A stretch of 64,000 nucleotides of DNA from Firmicutes bacterium UBA4996 (lineage in GTDB: Bacteria > Bacillota > Limnochordia > Darwinibacteriales > Darwinibacteriaceae), in assembly GCA_002396805.1 (NCBI GenBank), contig DGYW01000058.1, positions 41,007-105,006 of the forward strand, written 5' to 3'. The notes under the pieces were generated by a model, which saw only the letters and a program-made list of their open reading frames with translations, was not told where the DNA came from and ran no database searches. The translations under genes were made by a program, and so were the position numbers. Positions within the stretch are counted from its first letter, which is position 1. Each line of letters begins with the position of its first letter. Shown one piece after another: positions 54,396 to 62,591 of the stretch.

Positions 54396-55415
54396 TTATC
54401 CCTCCCTTTCTTGGAGACGCCGTAAGTAGTTCTTAACTAGTTGATAAACACCGTCAAAGTCGTCTTGACTCATGACCGATACTGGTGAGTGGATATAGCG
54501 ACAAGGCACCGCAATGGTGGCCACTTTGGCACCCTCTTTGGTTAGCTGAATTCTTCCCGCATCTGTTCCACCAGTATTGGTACGGCGTACTTGTACTGGA
54601 ATATTTTCTTCTTTTGCGATCCGAAATAACTCTCGTACAAGTGGTGGATGGGGAATAGTGGCTCGATCCATCACCGTAATGGCCGGTCCTTTTCCTACAG
54701 AAGTGGCGTGTTTGTGCTCCTTTGTTTCGGGCACATCAGAAGCGGTGGTGCCTTCTAGAATTAGGGCAATATCTGGCTCGATTTGATACGCAGCTACACC
54801 TGCTCCCCTTAGACCAACTTCTTCTTGTACTGTGAAAGCGGCAATTAAGGGAAAAGTAACCTCTTCTTGGAACAACCTGATGGCCAGTGCACAACCGACT
54901 CGGTCGTCTAGGGCTTTCGCTTTCACTTTGTTGTGACCAAATTCCTCATATTTAGTAGTGAAGTAAGCGATATCGCCTAATTTGACTAGACGTTCCGCTT
55001 CTTCTTTACTTTTTGCTCCAATATCAATCAATAGTTCTTGGATGGTCAGGGCCCTCTGGCGCTCTTCGGGGCGTTGGAGATGAATAGGCTTACTACCAAT
55101 GACTCCATTAACCTTTTTAGATCCCACTACTACAGTCTTGGCCACTAATACCCTAGGATCGACACCACCAATTGGCCTGAATTTCAGATAGCCATTACTT
55201 TCGATACCTACAATCATGAGAGCCACCTCGTCCATGTGGGCAGCTAACATCACCCGTGGGCCAGGGGCATTGGCATTTTTAATGGCTAGCAAGTTTCCCA
55301 AAGCGTCTGTTTTAATTTCGTCGGCGTGGGGCGCAATCTCGCTACGGATTAAATCCCGCACTTCACCTTCTTGCCCAGGTGCGCCACACACTTCTGTTAA
55401 GCGGGCTAGAAGCAT
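54396..55415 (-). CDS. M42 family metallo-aminopeptidase, copy 2
   Basis: 339 aa. Same set as its neighbours: LAAHMDEVALMIVGIE (His, Asp), LDDRVGCALAIRLF (Asp), FTVQEEVGLRGAGVAAYQI (Glu pair), and CRYIHSPVSVM (His). The sequence differs throughout from copies 1 and 3, so different peptide specificities within a mixed TET complex are plausible (inference). It overlaps copy 3 by 10 bp. Confidence 0.94.
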   Translation of the reverse strand: MLLARLTEVCGAPGQEGEVRDLIRSEIAPHADEIKTDALGNLLAIKNANAPGPRVMLAAHMDEVALMIVGIESNGYLKFRPIGGVDPRVLVAKTVVVGSKKVNGVIGSKPIHLQRPEERQRALTIQELLIDIGAKSKEEAERLVKLGDIAYFTTKYEEFGHNKVKAKALDDRVGCALAIRLFQEEVTFPLIAAFTVQEEVGLRGAGVAAYQIEPDIALILEGTTASDVPETKEHKHATSVGKGPAITVMDRATIPHPPLVRELFRIAKEENIPVQVRRTNTGGTDAGRIQLTKEGAKVATIAVPCRYIHSPVSVMSQDDFDGVYQLVKNYLRRLQEREG

Positions 55416-56461
55416 GTCAATCCCTCCACAAATTCATTATCCAATCCAGCGATGAACAAAGCCATCAGTTTTCCCGTGCGTTTCACATCCTCATAATCTA
55501 GGGTCTCGATGGGGGTGTGCATATAACGTAGGGGGATGGAAAGGAGAATGGTTGCCACACCGGCTCTAGTTACTTGGATGGCATAGGCATCTGTGCCACC
55601 AGGTGAAGGGGAAGGATCCACAGAATAATTAATATTCCACTCCTTAGCGGTTTCCACCATTCGCTCGTACACCTTTGGATGGACATGGGGTCCAATTGCC
55701 ACTCCAGGGCCTTGACTGAGTTTGATCGTGTCACTCTCTGGCAAACCTGGCTGATCTCCAAAACCTACATCGATAGCTATACCTAAATCTGGAACAATGC
55801 CGTAGGTACTGGTTACTGCACCCCGGAGTCCGACCTCCTCTTGAACGGTGGCAACACCATAGACATCTGCTTCGTGCTTTAATTCTGTGAGAACTTTAAA
55901 ACACTCAAAAATAGCGGCCACCCCGGCCCGGTCGTCGAAGGCTTTACCCGCCATAAGGGATCCTTGCAGATCCACAACTTCTCGTTTGATGGTGGCTAAA
56001 TCACCAATGCGGACAAGTTCTTGCACCTGCCCCACAGTGTCATAACCCACATCGATGAACAGGTCCTCCAATTTGACAGCTTGGTTTTGCTCACCTTGGG
56101 TTTGCACATGGGGAGGTTTTGCCCCAATGATTCCAGTTAATTGTGCTTTGCCATGGACTATCACTTCTTGCCCGAGCAAAACCCGCTGGTCGAATCCTCC
56201 AACGGTGCTAAAGCGGAGAAAACCGTCTTTTTCTATCTTAGTAATAATTAGACCAATTTCGTCCATGTGGGCGGCTAACATGATCTTAGGCCTGCCCTTG
56301 GCTCCTTGTCCCTTTTTGAGCATAATCACGTTGCCCAGTTTGTCGGTGCGAATTTCATCAGCCCACAAGCAGGCTTCTTTGATGGGCTCCGCCACTTCCT
56401 GCTCGTATCCGGATATGCCCGATGCTTCGCTCAGGGTCCGGAAGAATTGTTTTACATCCAC
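55406..56461 (-). CDS. M42 family metallo-aminopeptidase, copy 3
   Basis: 351 aa from a GTG at 56461, chosen because AAAGGAGGG sits 6 nt before it; the upstream open frame (33 more codons) lacks a site. Motifs: LAAHMDEIGLIITKIE (His, Asp), FDDRAGVAAIFECF (Asp), ATVQEEVGLRGAVTSTYGI (Glu pair) and RYMHTPIETLD (His). It is first in the tandem of three. Divergent from the GIY-YIG gene with about 100 nt between starts. Confidence 0.94.
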   Translation of the reverse strand: MDVKQFFRTLSEASGISGYEQEVAEPIKEACLWADEIRTDKLGNVIMLKKGQGAKGRPKIMLAAHMDEIGLIITKIEKDGFLRFSTVGGFDQRVLLGQEVIVHGKAQLTGIIGAKPPHVQTQGEQNQAVKLEDLFIDVGYDTVGQVQELVRIGDLATIKREVVDLQGSLMAGKAFDDRAGVAAIFECFKVLTELKHEADVYGVATVQEEVGLRGAVTSTYGIVPDLGIAIDVGFGDQPGLPESDTIKLSQGPGVAIGPHVHPKVYERMVETAKEWNINYSVDPSPSPGGTDAYAIQVTRAGVATILLSIPLRYMHTPIETLDYEDVKRTGKLMALFIAGLDNEFVEGLTCF

Positions 56462-56563
56462 GCATTTCCCTCCTTTGCAGTTTGCTTGTATTATTTCTAG
56501 TTCGTCGGAGGAAAAACCTGCATAACCTAGAATTAATCTAGATGGGAAGAGGTGTTCCACAAT

Positions 56564-56965
56564 ATGGGAACCAATCGTGAGTCCGCCACCGATGGTGGTG
56601 TTTATCTTATCTGGATCTATTTACCGAAGGCGATCGAGCTTTCCGTAGGTAAGCTAGGAACCCTTTCTTTTGAAGAAGGGGTTTATGCCTATTGCGGAAG
56701 TGCCCAACGGGCGCTACAAAAGCGCCTCGCTCGACACGCTAGATTAGATAAAAAACTCCATTGGCACATCGATTATTTGCGATCCCGCGCCCAGTATTTA
56801 GGCTCGGTCGTGTTTTTCAATCAGCCGAAATCAGGAGAGTGTTGGTTGGTGCAAGAATTATTACGTATCCCGGGTAGCTTTTTCCCCGCTAGTGGCTTTG
56901 GCTCTTCTGATTGCACATGTGCTGCTCACTTGGTGCAGGTGCCTTTGGCTTTTCCTAAGAAATAG
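56564..56965 (+). CDS. GIY-YIG-like nuclease family protein (DUF123)
   Basis: 133 aa from ATG 56564, 9 nt after AGAGGTG. The GIY-YIG core is diverged: GVYLIWIYLPKAIELSVG supplies the GVYLI strand and GVYAYCGSAQRALQKRLARH the YxYCGSA plus Arg. Then HWHIDYLRSRA and ECWLVQELL with the likely metal Glu, and the C-terminal FGSSDCTCAAHL. Proteins of this DUF123 type are found next to archaeal and bacterial DNA enzymes; a nuclease role is predicted, not shown. Confidence 0.85.
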   Translation: MGTNRESATDGGVYLIWIYLPKAIELSVGKLGTLSFEEGVYAYCGSAQRALQKRLARHARLDKKLHWHIDYLRSRAQYLGSVVFFNQPKSGECWLVQELLRIPGSFFPASGFGSSDCTCAAHLVQVPLAFPKK

Positions 56966-56969
56966 AGAT

Positions 56970-57155
56970 TTAGTATCTTTTGGCAATGCGGTTCATCATA
57001 TTGATTTGGGTGCGACAAAGGCGCTCACACTCTTCGATACTAGAAATTAGGTCGCTATTCTTTTTAGGATGAAGTTCATCAATACTCTCTTGACAAAGGG
57101 TCTGTAATTCATTTAGTCGTTCCAATAGTCTCCAGATAACATCAGTAGGTTGCAC
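56970..57155 (-). CDS. Small conserved-looking helical protein
   Basis: 61 aa from GTG 57155, 8 nt after AAAGGA; ATG three codons earlier touches that site and is unlikely. Composition suggests two helices: VIWRLLERLNELQTLCQES and SSIEECERLCRTQINMMNRI, with a break at HPKKNS. No family recognised. It runs opposite to the GIY-YIG gene, ending 4 nt from it, and divergent from tldD. Function unknown. Confidence 0.5.
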   Translation of the reverse strand: MQPTDVIWRLLERLNELQTLCQESIDELHPKKNSDLISSIEECERLCRTQINMMNRIAKRY

Positions 57156-57215
57156 TTTTGACATCCTTTCTCAGTTGATTGCTGTTTCATAATTATAACA
57201 TTAAAGGGAGGTTTT

Positions 57216-58610
57216 ATGTTGCTTACAGAACGATTAGTAACAGATGTGTTGTTGGCCGCCTTATCTACAGGTGGCGATTTCGCGGAGATTTTCATGGAGG
57301 ACACCTACAACACGATGATCCGTATGATTAATGGTACCGTGGAAGAGGGGGTTACCGGACGCGATTACGGCGTAGGTATTAGGATTTTCCAGGGGATGCG
57401 AAGTGTTTATGCTTACACCAATGATACTGCCAGAGAAAACCTAATGAAGGTGGCCCTTGAAGCTGCCGCTGCTTTAGCAGATACTCCGAAAGTAAAGAGC
57501 ATTGTGCTGGCTCGTATGGCAGTGGAGAAGTTTAACCCGATTGTTTTAGAGCCACGGCAGGTTGCATCGGGGGACAAGGTTGGGGTGATGAAAAGAGCCC
57601 ATGCAGCCGCCTTTGATCACCATGAACAAATTAGCCAAGTTGCCATTAATTATCTTGATACGGATCAAAGCGTATTCATTGCCAACTCAGAGGGATTGAT
57701 GGCAGATGACCGCCGGGTCCGGACTCGACTGGCAATTAATGCAGTGGCTACCAAGGGTAACGAAAAACAGTCTGGTTTTTATGGTCCTGGGCGTCACATG
57801 GGTTTTGAACTTTTTGAGCATCTCGATGTGGAGGAATATGCGCAGGAAGCTGCTCGAATTGCAGTTACCATGGTAAATGCTGATTATGCACCTAGTGGTA
57901 AGTATCCAGTGATCATCCACAACGGATTTGGTGGAGTGATTTTTCATGAGGCCTGTGGACATGGTTTAGAAGCGACCAGTGTGGCAAAAGGGGCTTCAGT
58001 CTTCGCTGGCAAGTTAGGGGAAAAGGTAGCTAGTGAGTTGGTTACCGCAGTGGATGATGGGACCATTCCTAATGCCTGGGGTTCGCAGAATATCGATGAT
58101 GAGGGGCATAAAACTAAGCGTAACGTACTCATCGAGAACGGAATTCTGAAGGGTTATATGATCGATAAGTTAAACGGGCGACGCATGGGTATGGAACCAA
58201 CTGGCAACAGTCGACGTCAATCCTATAAATATGCGCCTACCTCCCGTATGACTAACACCTTTATTTGTGCAGGGCAATCCAGTGTTGATGAGATCATTAG
58301 TAATACTGAATATGGTCTGTTCGCAAAACATATGGGTGGCGGGTCCGTTAACCCTGCAACTGGTGAATTCAACTTTGCTGTGTCCGAAGGCTATCTCGTA
58401 CGTAATGGTAAAATTGAGAAGCCAGTTCGGGGTGCTACCTTGATCGGAAGAGGGTCTGAAATTCTACAGAAGATCGATATGGTAGGTTCTAACCTTAGCA
58501 CTGGCCAAGGCATGTGTGGTTCCATAAGTGGATCCATTCCTGCTGACGTGGGCCAACCAACGATTCGTGTGACGGAAATCACCGTCGGTGGACGAAAGGA
58601 GGCAAACTAA
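57216..58610 (+). CDS. tldD: TldD-family metalloprotease
   Basis: 464 aa. TldD with the metal-binding HEACGH at residues 244-249 and the surrounding GFGGVIFHEACGHGLEATS and GTIPNAWGSQNIDDEG. With its partner TldE (the next gene, TAATG overlap) it forms a heterodimeric zinc protease that cuts unfolded peptides, known for maturing microcin B17 and degrading CcdA in E. coli. No bacteriocin gene is visible, so peptide turnover is the neutral reading, in line with the M42 genes upstream. Confidence 0.95.
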   Translation: MLLTERLVTDVLLAALSTGGDFAEIFMEDTYNTMIRMINGTVEEGVTGRDYGVGIRIFQGMRSVYAYTNDTARENLMKVALEAAAALADTPKVKSIVLARMAVEKFNPIVLEPRQVASGDKVGVMKRAHAAAFDHHEQISQVAINYLDTDQSVFIANSEGLMADDRRVRTRLAINAVATKGNEKQSGFYGPGRHMGFELFEHLDVEEYAQEAARIAVTMVNADYAPSGKYPVIIHNGFGGVIFHEACGHGLEATSVAKGASVFAGKLGEKVASELVTAVDDGTIPNAWGSQNIDDEGHKTKRNVLIENGILKGYMIDKLNGRRMGMEPTGNSRRQSYKYAPTSRMTNTFICAGQSSVDEIISNTEYGLFAKHMGGGSVNPATGEFNFAVSEGYLVRNGKIEKPVRGATLIGRGSEILQKIDMVGSNLSTGQGMCGSISGSIPADVGQPTIRVTEITVGGRKEAN

Positions 58611-59965
58611 TGGACATTAGGGAGTTTAAAGACCAAGTATTCGCGGCAGGTCGTGAAGTTGGCTTGGAGGATATGGAAGTTTATGTGTCCCGTTCTAAGG
58701 ACTTTTCCGTACGTATCTATCAAACGGAAGTAGATGATTATACCGTTAGTGTGGAGCAAGGTGTTGGCTTTCGTGCTCGCTTTGCGGGCAAAGTTGGCTA
58801 CGCCTATGTGGAAGCTTTAGACCAAGACTCAATCAAACTCTTGGTGGAAGGGGCCAAGGAGAATGCTCAGATTATAGATTCTACTGACGAAATAGTCTTT
58901 TTCGAAGGTTCTCCAGAGTATCCCGAGGTTTCCGCTTATAGTGAGGAGTTGGAGGGTGTCTCTGCGGAAGAAAAAATCGAGTTTGCTAAGTCCCTTGAAG
59001 CAGAAGCCTTTGCGGCTGATCCGAGGGTTTCGATGGTAAATTGGTCCACTGCTGGGTATGGTGAAACAGAAGTGTACATTGCGAACACCAAAGGATTAGA
59101 ACAGTCCTATAATCGTAACGGAGCCTTCTCCTATGTCGCCGCGGTGGTGAAAGAGGGCGAAACGGTCAAAACTGGTGGACGTTTTCGCTTTGATAATGAT
59201 TGGACTAAATTTGATGCCACGAAACAAGCCCAAGAAGCAGTGGCAGAAGGTGTTTCTTTGTTGAATGCTAGTTCTGTTAAGTCTGGAGACTATAGGGTAT
59301 TGCTTAGATATGATGTGGCCCGGGATCTTCTTAGTACCTTTTCCTCTGTGTTTTCTGCTGAAGCGGTGCAGAAAGGGTTGTCCTTGTTAGGAGGTAAACT
59401 TGGCGAACAAATTGCCAATCCACAGCTAACTCTTGTTGACGATCCTCTACTTGCCAATGGTGGAGCGTCAGCTCCCTTTGATGGGGAAGGTGTGGCCACC
59501 AAGACTAAAGAAGTCATTTCTCAGGGAAAGCTCGTAACCTTTTTGCACAACCTCAAAACTGCAAAGAAGGACGGGGTAGAGTCAACTGGTAATGCTTTCC
59601 GTGCTTCTTTTAAGTCCCCAGTGGGAATTTCTCCAAGCAACTTCTATATTCAGCCCGGTGATAAAAGCTATGAGGAACTGGTGAAAGAGCTCGGCAATGG
59701 ATTAATTATCATTGACGTGCAGGGCACCCATTCAGGGGCTAACGCAGTGTCTGGAGACTTTTCTTTAGGTGCCTATGGCTATTTAGTGGAAAATGGTGAG
59801 ATTACTAGGGCGGTTGATCAGATTACAGTTGCAGGTAATTTCTTTAAGTTGCTTGAAAGCGTGGAAGAAATTGGCGCTGACTTGGAATTTGGCATTCCGG
59901 GTTATGGTGGCAATGTAGGGTCGCCATCACTGATCATTGAAAAACTGGCAATCGCAGGTAATTAG
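58610..59965 (+). CDS. tldE: TldE/PmbA-family protein
   Basis: 451 aa, directly coupled to tldD by a TAATG overlap. PmbA/TldE type: VEQGVGFRARFAGKVGYAY at the N terminus, SAPFDGEGVATKTKEVISQG and FRASFKSPVGISPSNFYIQP in the C-terminal half. It lacks the HExxxH motif of TldD, as expected for the regulatory or structural half of the TldD/E protease. Confidence 0.94.
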   Translation: MDIREFKDQVFAAGREVGLEDMEVYVSRSKDFSVRIYQTEVDDYTVSVEQGVGFRARFAGKVGYAYVEALDQDSIKLLVEGAKENAQIIDSTDEIVFFEGSPEYPEVSAYSEELEGVSAEEKIEFAKSLEAEAFAADPRVSMVNWSTAGYGETEVYIANTKGLEQSYNRNGAFSYVAAVVKEGETVKTGGRFRFDNDWTKFDATKQAQEAVAEGVSLLNASSVKSGDYRVLLRYDVARDLLSTFSSVFSAEAVQKGLSLLGGKLGEQIANPQLTLVDDPLLANGGASAPFDGEGVATKTKEVISQGKLVTFLHNLKTAKKDGVESTGNAFRASFKSPVGISPSNFYIQPGDKSYEELVKELGNGLIIIDVQGTHSGANAVSGDFSLGAYGYLVENGEITRAVDQITVAGNFFKLLESVEEIGADLEFGIPGYGGNVGSPSLIIEKLAIAGN

Positions 59966-59975
59966 GAGGACGTTT

Positions 59976-60503
59976 ATGAATTTCTCTACACGTAAGATCG
60001 CCAACCTTGGAGTGCTTACGGCAGTATCTATTGTGCTTACTCGGGTCTTCGGCTTCATTGTTCCAGTGGCAGGAGTAGGGGCTCTCAGAATTAGCTTTGG
60101 AGAGATTCCCCTGATCCTAGCTGGCATTTTGTTTGGTCCTTGGGCTGGAGCTGTTACGGGTATAGCTGCGGATTTAATCGGCTATGCCATTAACTCACAT
60201 GGGGGAGCGTTCTTTCCTGGATTTGCCTTAAGTGCAGCCCTGACGGGGCTGCTTCCCGGTTTACTGTTGCACAGTTATCGGGAGAATCTACGTTGGTGGC
60301 AAGTTGGGGTCACGGTGCTGTTGACCGATTTAGTCACAGGCGTTGTTTTAAACACTCTTTGGTTGACAATCTTGTATGGGCAAGGTTTCTTTGTTATTTT
60401 ACCCGCCAGACTCTTGGCCCGTTTGGTCACTTTGCCCATCTATACGCTGGCAGTATTCTTGATTAATCGGGCGTATCAAACCTATCGACAAGGCGCTCAG
60501 TAG
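59976..60503 (+). CDS. ECF transporter S component, folate family (FolT-like)
   Basis: 175 aa from ATG 59976 after GGAGG; an in-frame ATG at 59937 lies inside tldE. Six membrane segments. Segment order and RISFGEIPLILAGILFGPWA, AADLIGYAINSHGGAFFPGF match the FolT/S-component family that captures folates for the shared ECF A/A'/T module. The first gene of the window is a folate enzyme, but it is 60 kb away, so the vitamin is an inference. Confidence 0.85.
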   Translation: MNFSTRKIANLGVLTAVSIVLTRVFGFIVPVAGVGALRISFGEIPLILAGILFGPWAGAVTGIAADLIGYAINSHGGAFFPGFALSAALTGLLPGLLLHSYRENLRWWQVGVTVLLTDLVTGVVLNTLWLTILYGQGFFVILPARLLARLVTLPIYTLAVFLINRAYQTYRQGAQ

Positions 60504-60506
60504 ATC

Positions 60507-60535
60507 TTGCGACCTATTGTATTTTGTGTTATGAT
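60507..60535 (+). promoter_or_regulatory. SigA-type promoter before the 75-aa gene
   Basis: TTGCGA (60507-60512), a 17-nt spacer and TATGAT (60530-60535) with an upstream TG. Confidence 0.65.
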
Positions 60536-60588
60536 AGCTTCGAAACTATACATTATACAAAGGCACATAGTGAGGTGTGGTTTTCCGT

Positions 60589-60816
60589 ATGGATCTCGAA
60601 CCGCCGAGACGGTGGCACAAATGGAAATTAGAGTTCTTGTGGCGATTGCCTTTAGAACCACGCAAGAAAATCAAAAGGTTCATCAAATTAGGGGACGATT
60701 ACTTGGTTCAAGGCGAGCTGCTATTAGCAGAGCATTGTTATCATCTCTCTAAGCAGCTAGCTGAAAACGCTGGTACAGTCCATCTATTGAAAAAGATTGA
60801 ACAAAGGATCCAATAG
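60589..60816 (+). CDS. Small hypothetical protein, TPR-like
   Basis: 75 aa from ATG 60589, 11 nt after GAGGTG; a GTG at 60577 overlaps that site. The N-terminal part is basic (EPPRRWHKWKLEF, EPRKKIKRF). Then comes GDDYLVQGELLLAEHCYHLS and KQLAENAGTVHLLKKIEQR, which resembles a single TPR-like helical hairpin. Has its own promoter and terminator, so it is likely a genuine monocistronic gene. Function unknown. Confidence 0.6.
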   Translation: MDLEPPRRWHKWKLEFLWRLPLEPRKKIKRFIKLGDDYLVQGELLLAEHCYHLSKQLAENAGTVHLLKKIEQRIQ

Positions 60817-60843
60817 CCTTGGCGGCGACGCCAAGGTTTTTTT
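60817..60843 (+). terminator. Rho-independent terminator after the 75-aa gene
   Basis: CCTTGGCG-GCGA-CGCCAAGG, a perfect 8-bp stem with a tetraloop and seven T. Confidence 0.93.
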
Positions 60844-60880
60844 ACCCAGATGCTTGACCTAAATAAGTATCATTATTGGC

Positions 60881-60909
60881 TTGCTTTGCAGTTTGTAAGA
60901 GGTTATAAT
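60881..60909 (+). promoter_or_regulatory. SigA-type promoter of the ArsR-family gene
   Basis: TTGCTT (60881-60886), a 17-nt spacer and consensus TATAAT (60904-60909), 35 nt before the start codon. Confidence 0.75.
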
Positions 60910-60944
60910 AACATTAAGAAAACTTTCACATTGGGGGTCGGACC

Positions 60945-61247
60945 ATGAGACAAACTGAGCAATCCGCCCGGCGTTTTCACGTACTTGCGGATCCGATTCG
61001 TCTACAAATAGCTCTTTTGCTTCGTGAAGGCGAAATGTGCGTAGGGGACTTAGTTAACGAACTAGACATTAATCAACCCAAGGTATCATATCATCTTAAA
61101 CGTATGTATGAGGAAGGTTTATTGGAGCGTCGTACAGAATACACGTGGAGTTTTTATTCATTGTCCACTGACCTGAGAACTTGGGTCAATGAGGAACTAG
61201 ATCTCTTACTGGAAAACAGTTCGTTAGCAAAGGCAAGGGGGCTATAA
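60945..61247 (+). CDS. ArsR/SmtB-family transcriptional regulator
   Basis: 100 aa. Winged helix: HVLADPIRLQIALLLREGEM, with the recognition region CVGDLVNELDINQPKVSYHL and a wing KRMYEEGLLERRTEYTWSFY. It has only one Cys of the usual CxC metal site, so it may not sense metals in the classic manner. It is adjacent, with stop and start touching, to the small coiled-coil gene, so both are likely co-expressed from the promoter at 60881. Confidence 0.9.
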   Translation: MRQTEQSARRFHVLADPIRLQIALLLREGEMCVGDLVNELDINQPKVSYHLKRMYEEGLLERRTEYTWSFYSLSTDLRTWVNEELDLLLENSSLAKARGL

Positions 61248-61568
61248 GTGAAGGATTTGAAGCAATTGACCAAGGCTCCCTCTTTTCTAGGGGCCATAAA
61301 AGCCATTTGGCGGGCGGGGGTAGAGGCTTTTGAGCAGGAGGCAGCTGTAGCGGATTTGCAGAAGACAAAAGCGCGTCTCCAAGAAGAATCCTTAGCCTTG
61401 TCTCGTCTTGTACACGATTACGAAACCAAGATACATAATATAGTTCGCGAAAATGAAGAACTCCGCAAACAAAACCGCGAATTTGAGTGGGCCTACAGGG
61501 CCTTGCGTCGTGAAAATCAGTGGCTGAAAGAAGAAGTGTTTAAGCTAAAAGGTCGACCATTACAGTGA
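61248..61568 (+). CDS. Coiled-coil protein co-transcribed with the ArsR gene
   Basis: 106 aa from GTG 61248 right after the ArsR stop, with AGGGGG upstream. No family recognised. Heptad-rich stretch from about residue 33 to 101 (AVADLQKTKARLQEE ... RENEELRKQNREFEW, RRENQWLKEEVFKL) gives a long coiled coil. The N-terminal part KDLKQLTKAPSFLGAIKAIW may be a short amphipathic helix. It may act as a partner of the regulator or a division/envelope-associated protein; no evidence either way. Confidence 0.65.
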   Translation: MKDLKQLTKAPSFLGAIKAIWRAGVEAFEQEAAVADLQKTKARLQEESLALSRLVHDYETKIHNIVRENEELRKQNREFEWAYRALRRENQWLKEEVFKLKGRPLQ

Positions 61569-61571
61569 GTG

Positions 61572-61602
61572 GGAGCCAGGCAAGGGGCTCCTTCTTTTAT
61601 TT
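61572..61602 (+). terminator. Terminator after the ArsR operon
   Basis: GGAGCC and GGCTCC arms around an 8-nt loop and a T-rich tail. Confidence 0.7.
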
Positions 61603-61686
61603 GCTCGCTACCGAATAGCCCAGCGTTGGGCAGGATTATGCATCGTTGAGTCGAAACCTCTACGTTGGAAAAGGAAGTGACTTGTG

Positions 61687-62169
61687 ATGAACTCAAAAAA
61701 GATGATCCAAACCGCTCTTTTAGTTGCTTTAGTTGCAGTTACCACCATGGTGGTGAATGTACCACTACCGGGGGTCAAAGGGTATATCAATATTGGGGAT
61801 ACGATTGTGCTATTATCTGGAGTTTTGCTTGGTCCCACAACAGGGGCAGTGGCAGGCGCCCTCGGATCTAGCCTTGCGGATCTTCTCTTAGGATATGCCC
61901 ATTGGGCACCATGGACCTTTATAATTAAGGGGTTAGAAGGGTTTTTGGCCGGCTGGTTGGTGTTGCGTCTCCGTAAGGGGACTACACTAGCTACGGTGAT
62001 CGGTGCTGCTGTGATGGTTGGTGGCTATTTTCTAGTGGGTACCTTGTACTATGGTTTCGGTGTAGCGGTTGCCTCTGTGCCTGGAGATCTACTTCAAGGC
62101 GGTGCCAGTGTGCTTTTGGCTCTAGTCTTGGTGCGGCCTCTCCGGAAATATCTGGGCCTGGGCCAGTAA
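61687..62169 (+). CDS. ECF transporter S component (HmpT/COG4720-like)
   Basis: 160 aa from ATG 61687, 9 nt after AAGGAAG. Five or six membrane segments. The family motif GYINIGDTIVLLSGVLLGPT, then AGALGSSLADLLLGYAHWAP and FIIKGLEGFLAGWL, fit the COG4720/HmpT-type S component, predicted for hydroxymethylpyrimidine or related vitamins. Second S component in this window after the FolT-like gene. No TPP riboswitch was found upstream. A small perfect hairpin GCCCA-GCGT-TGGGC lies at about 61618-61631. Confidence 0.82.
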   Translation: MNSKKMIQTALLVALVAVTTMVVNVPLPGVKGYINIGDTIVLLSGVLLGPTTGAVAGALGSSLADLLLGYAHWAPWTFIIKGLEGFLAGWLVLRLRKGTTLATVIGAAVMVGGYFLVGTLYYGFGVAVASVPGDLLQGGASVLLALVLVRPLRKYLGLGQ

Positions 62170-62175
62170 GGAACA

Positions 62176-62205
62176 GGCACATTTTCTCTCTCCACCTCAT
62201 AAGAT
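62176..62205 (+). promoter_or_regulatory. SigE-type sporulation promoter of sigK
   Basis: GGCACATT (62176-62183), a 14-nt spacer and CATAAGAT (62198-62205). It fits the SigE consensus GKCATATT / CATACAMT at 7 of 8 and 6 of 8 positions. In B. subtilis sigK is first transcribed by SigE in the mother cell. Confidence 0.7.
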
Positions 62206-62237
62206 AGTTTTGCAGAAGAGGGGAGGTGGGCGGTGAG

Positions 62238-62591
62238 TTGTTTGCCCCACTATTCAGTGGAATAGGTTTGTGGTTGTTGGAGGGCGTAGGTATGCTGGCT
62301 TCCTTCGTCACCAGTGGGAGTGCTTTTCCTAAACCCTTAAGTCCCGAAGAAGAGCAAGAATTATTAATCAAGAAGGCAGAAGGAGACGAAGGGGCCCGAA
62401 ATACTCTGATCGAGCGCAACCTTCGTCTTGTGGCTCATATTGTCAAAAAGTTCGATAATACGGGTGAGGACAGTGAAGATTTGATTTCCATCGGCGTCAT
62501 TGGTTTAATTAAGGCCATTAACACCTTCAATCCTCACAAGAACACTCGCCTAGCTACTTATGCAGCTCGGTGCATTGAGAATGAGATCTAA
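62238..62591 (+). CDS. sigK: RNA polymerase sporulation sigma factor SigK, N-terminal half (interrupted gene)
   Basis: 117 aa from TTG 62238, 9 nt after GGAGGTG. It matches the pro-SigK N-terminal half (SpoIVCB of B. subtilis): a hydrophobic pro-region ([19 protein letters not shown]), [22 protein letters not shown] (region 2.1, 61-72), [14 protein letters not shown] (region 2.2), and [13 protein letters not shown] (region 2.3, 106-117), then a TAA. Regions 3 and 4 are absent. The break lies where the skin element interrupts B. subtilis sigK (ENEI/LMHLR in the intact protein), at AATGA 62580-62584. This is best read as a gene restored by excision rather than as a pseudogene. The downstream sequence is a convergent GH65 gene. 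Confidence 0.88.
   Translation: MFAPLFSGIGLWLLEGVGMLASFVTSGSAFPKPLSPEEEQELLIKKAEGDEGARNTLIERNLRLVAHIVKKFDNTGEDSEDLISIGVIGLIKAINTFNPHKNTRLATYAARCIENEI

Noticed and set aside
56055..56525. 156-codon frame on the plus strand within the third M42 gene
   Set aside because: Antisense to strongly conserved peptidase motifs, no family match by eye, and no ribosome-binding site.
61603..61680. Possible riboswitch upstream of the HmpT-like S component
   Set aside because: Only a small hairpin (GCCCA-GCGT-TGGGC) and some CGTTG repeats are present; the TPP-box sequences are missing.
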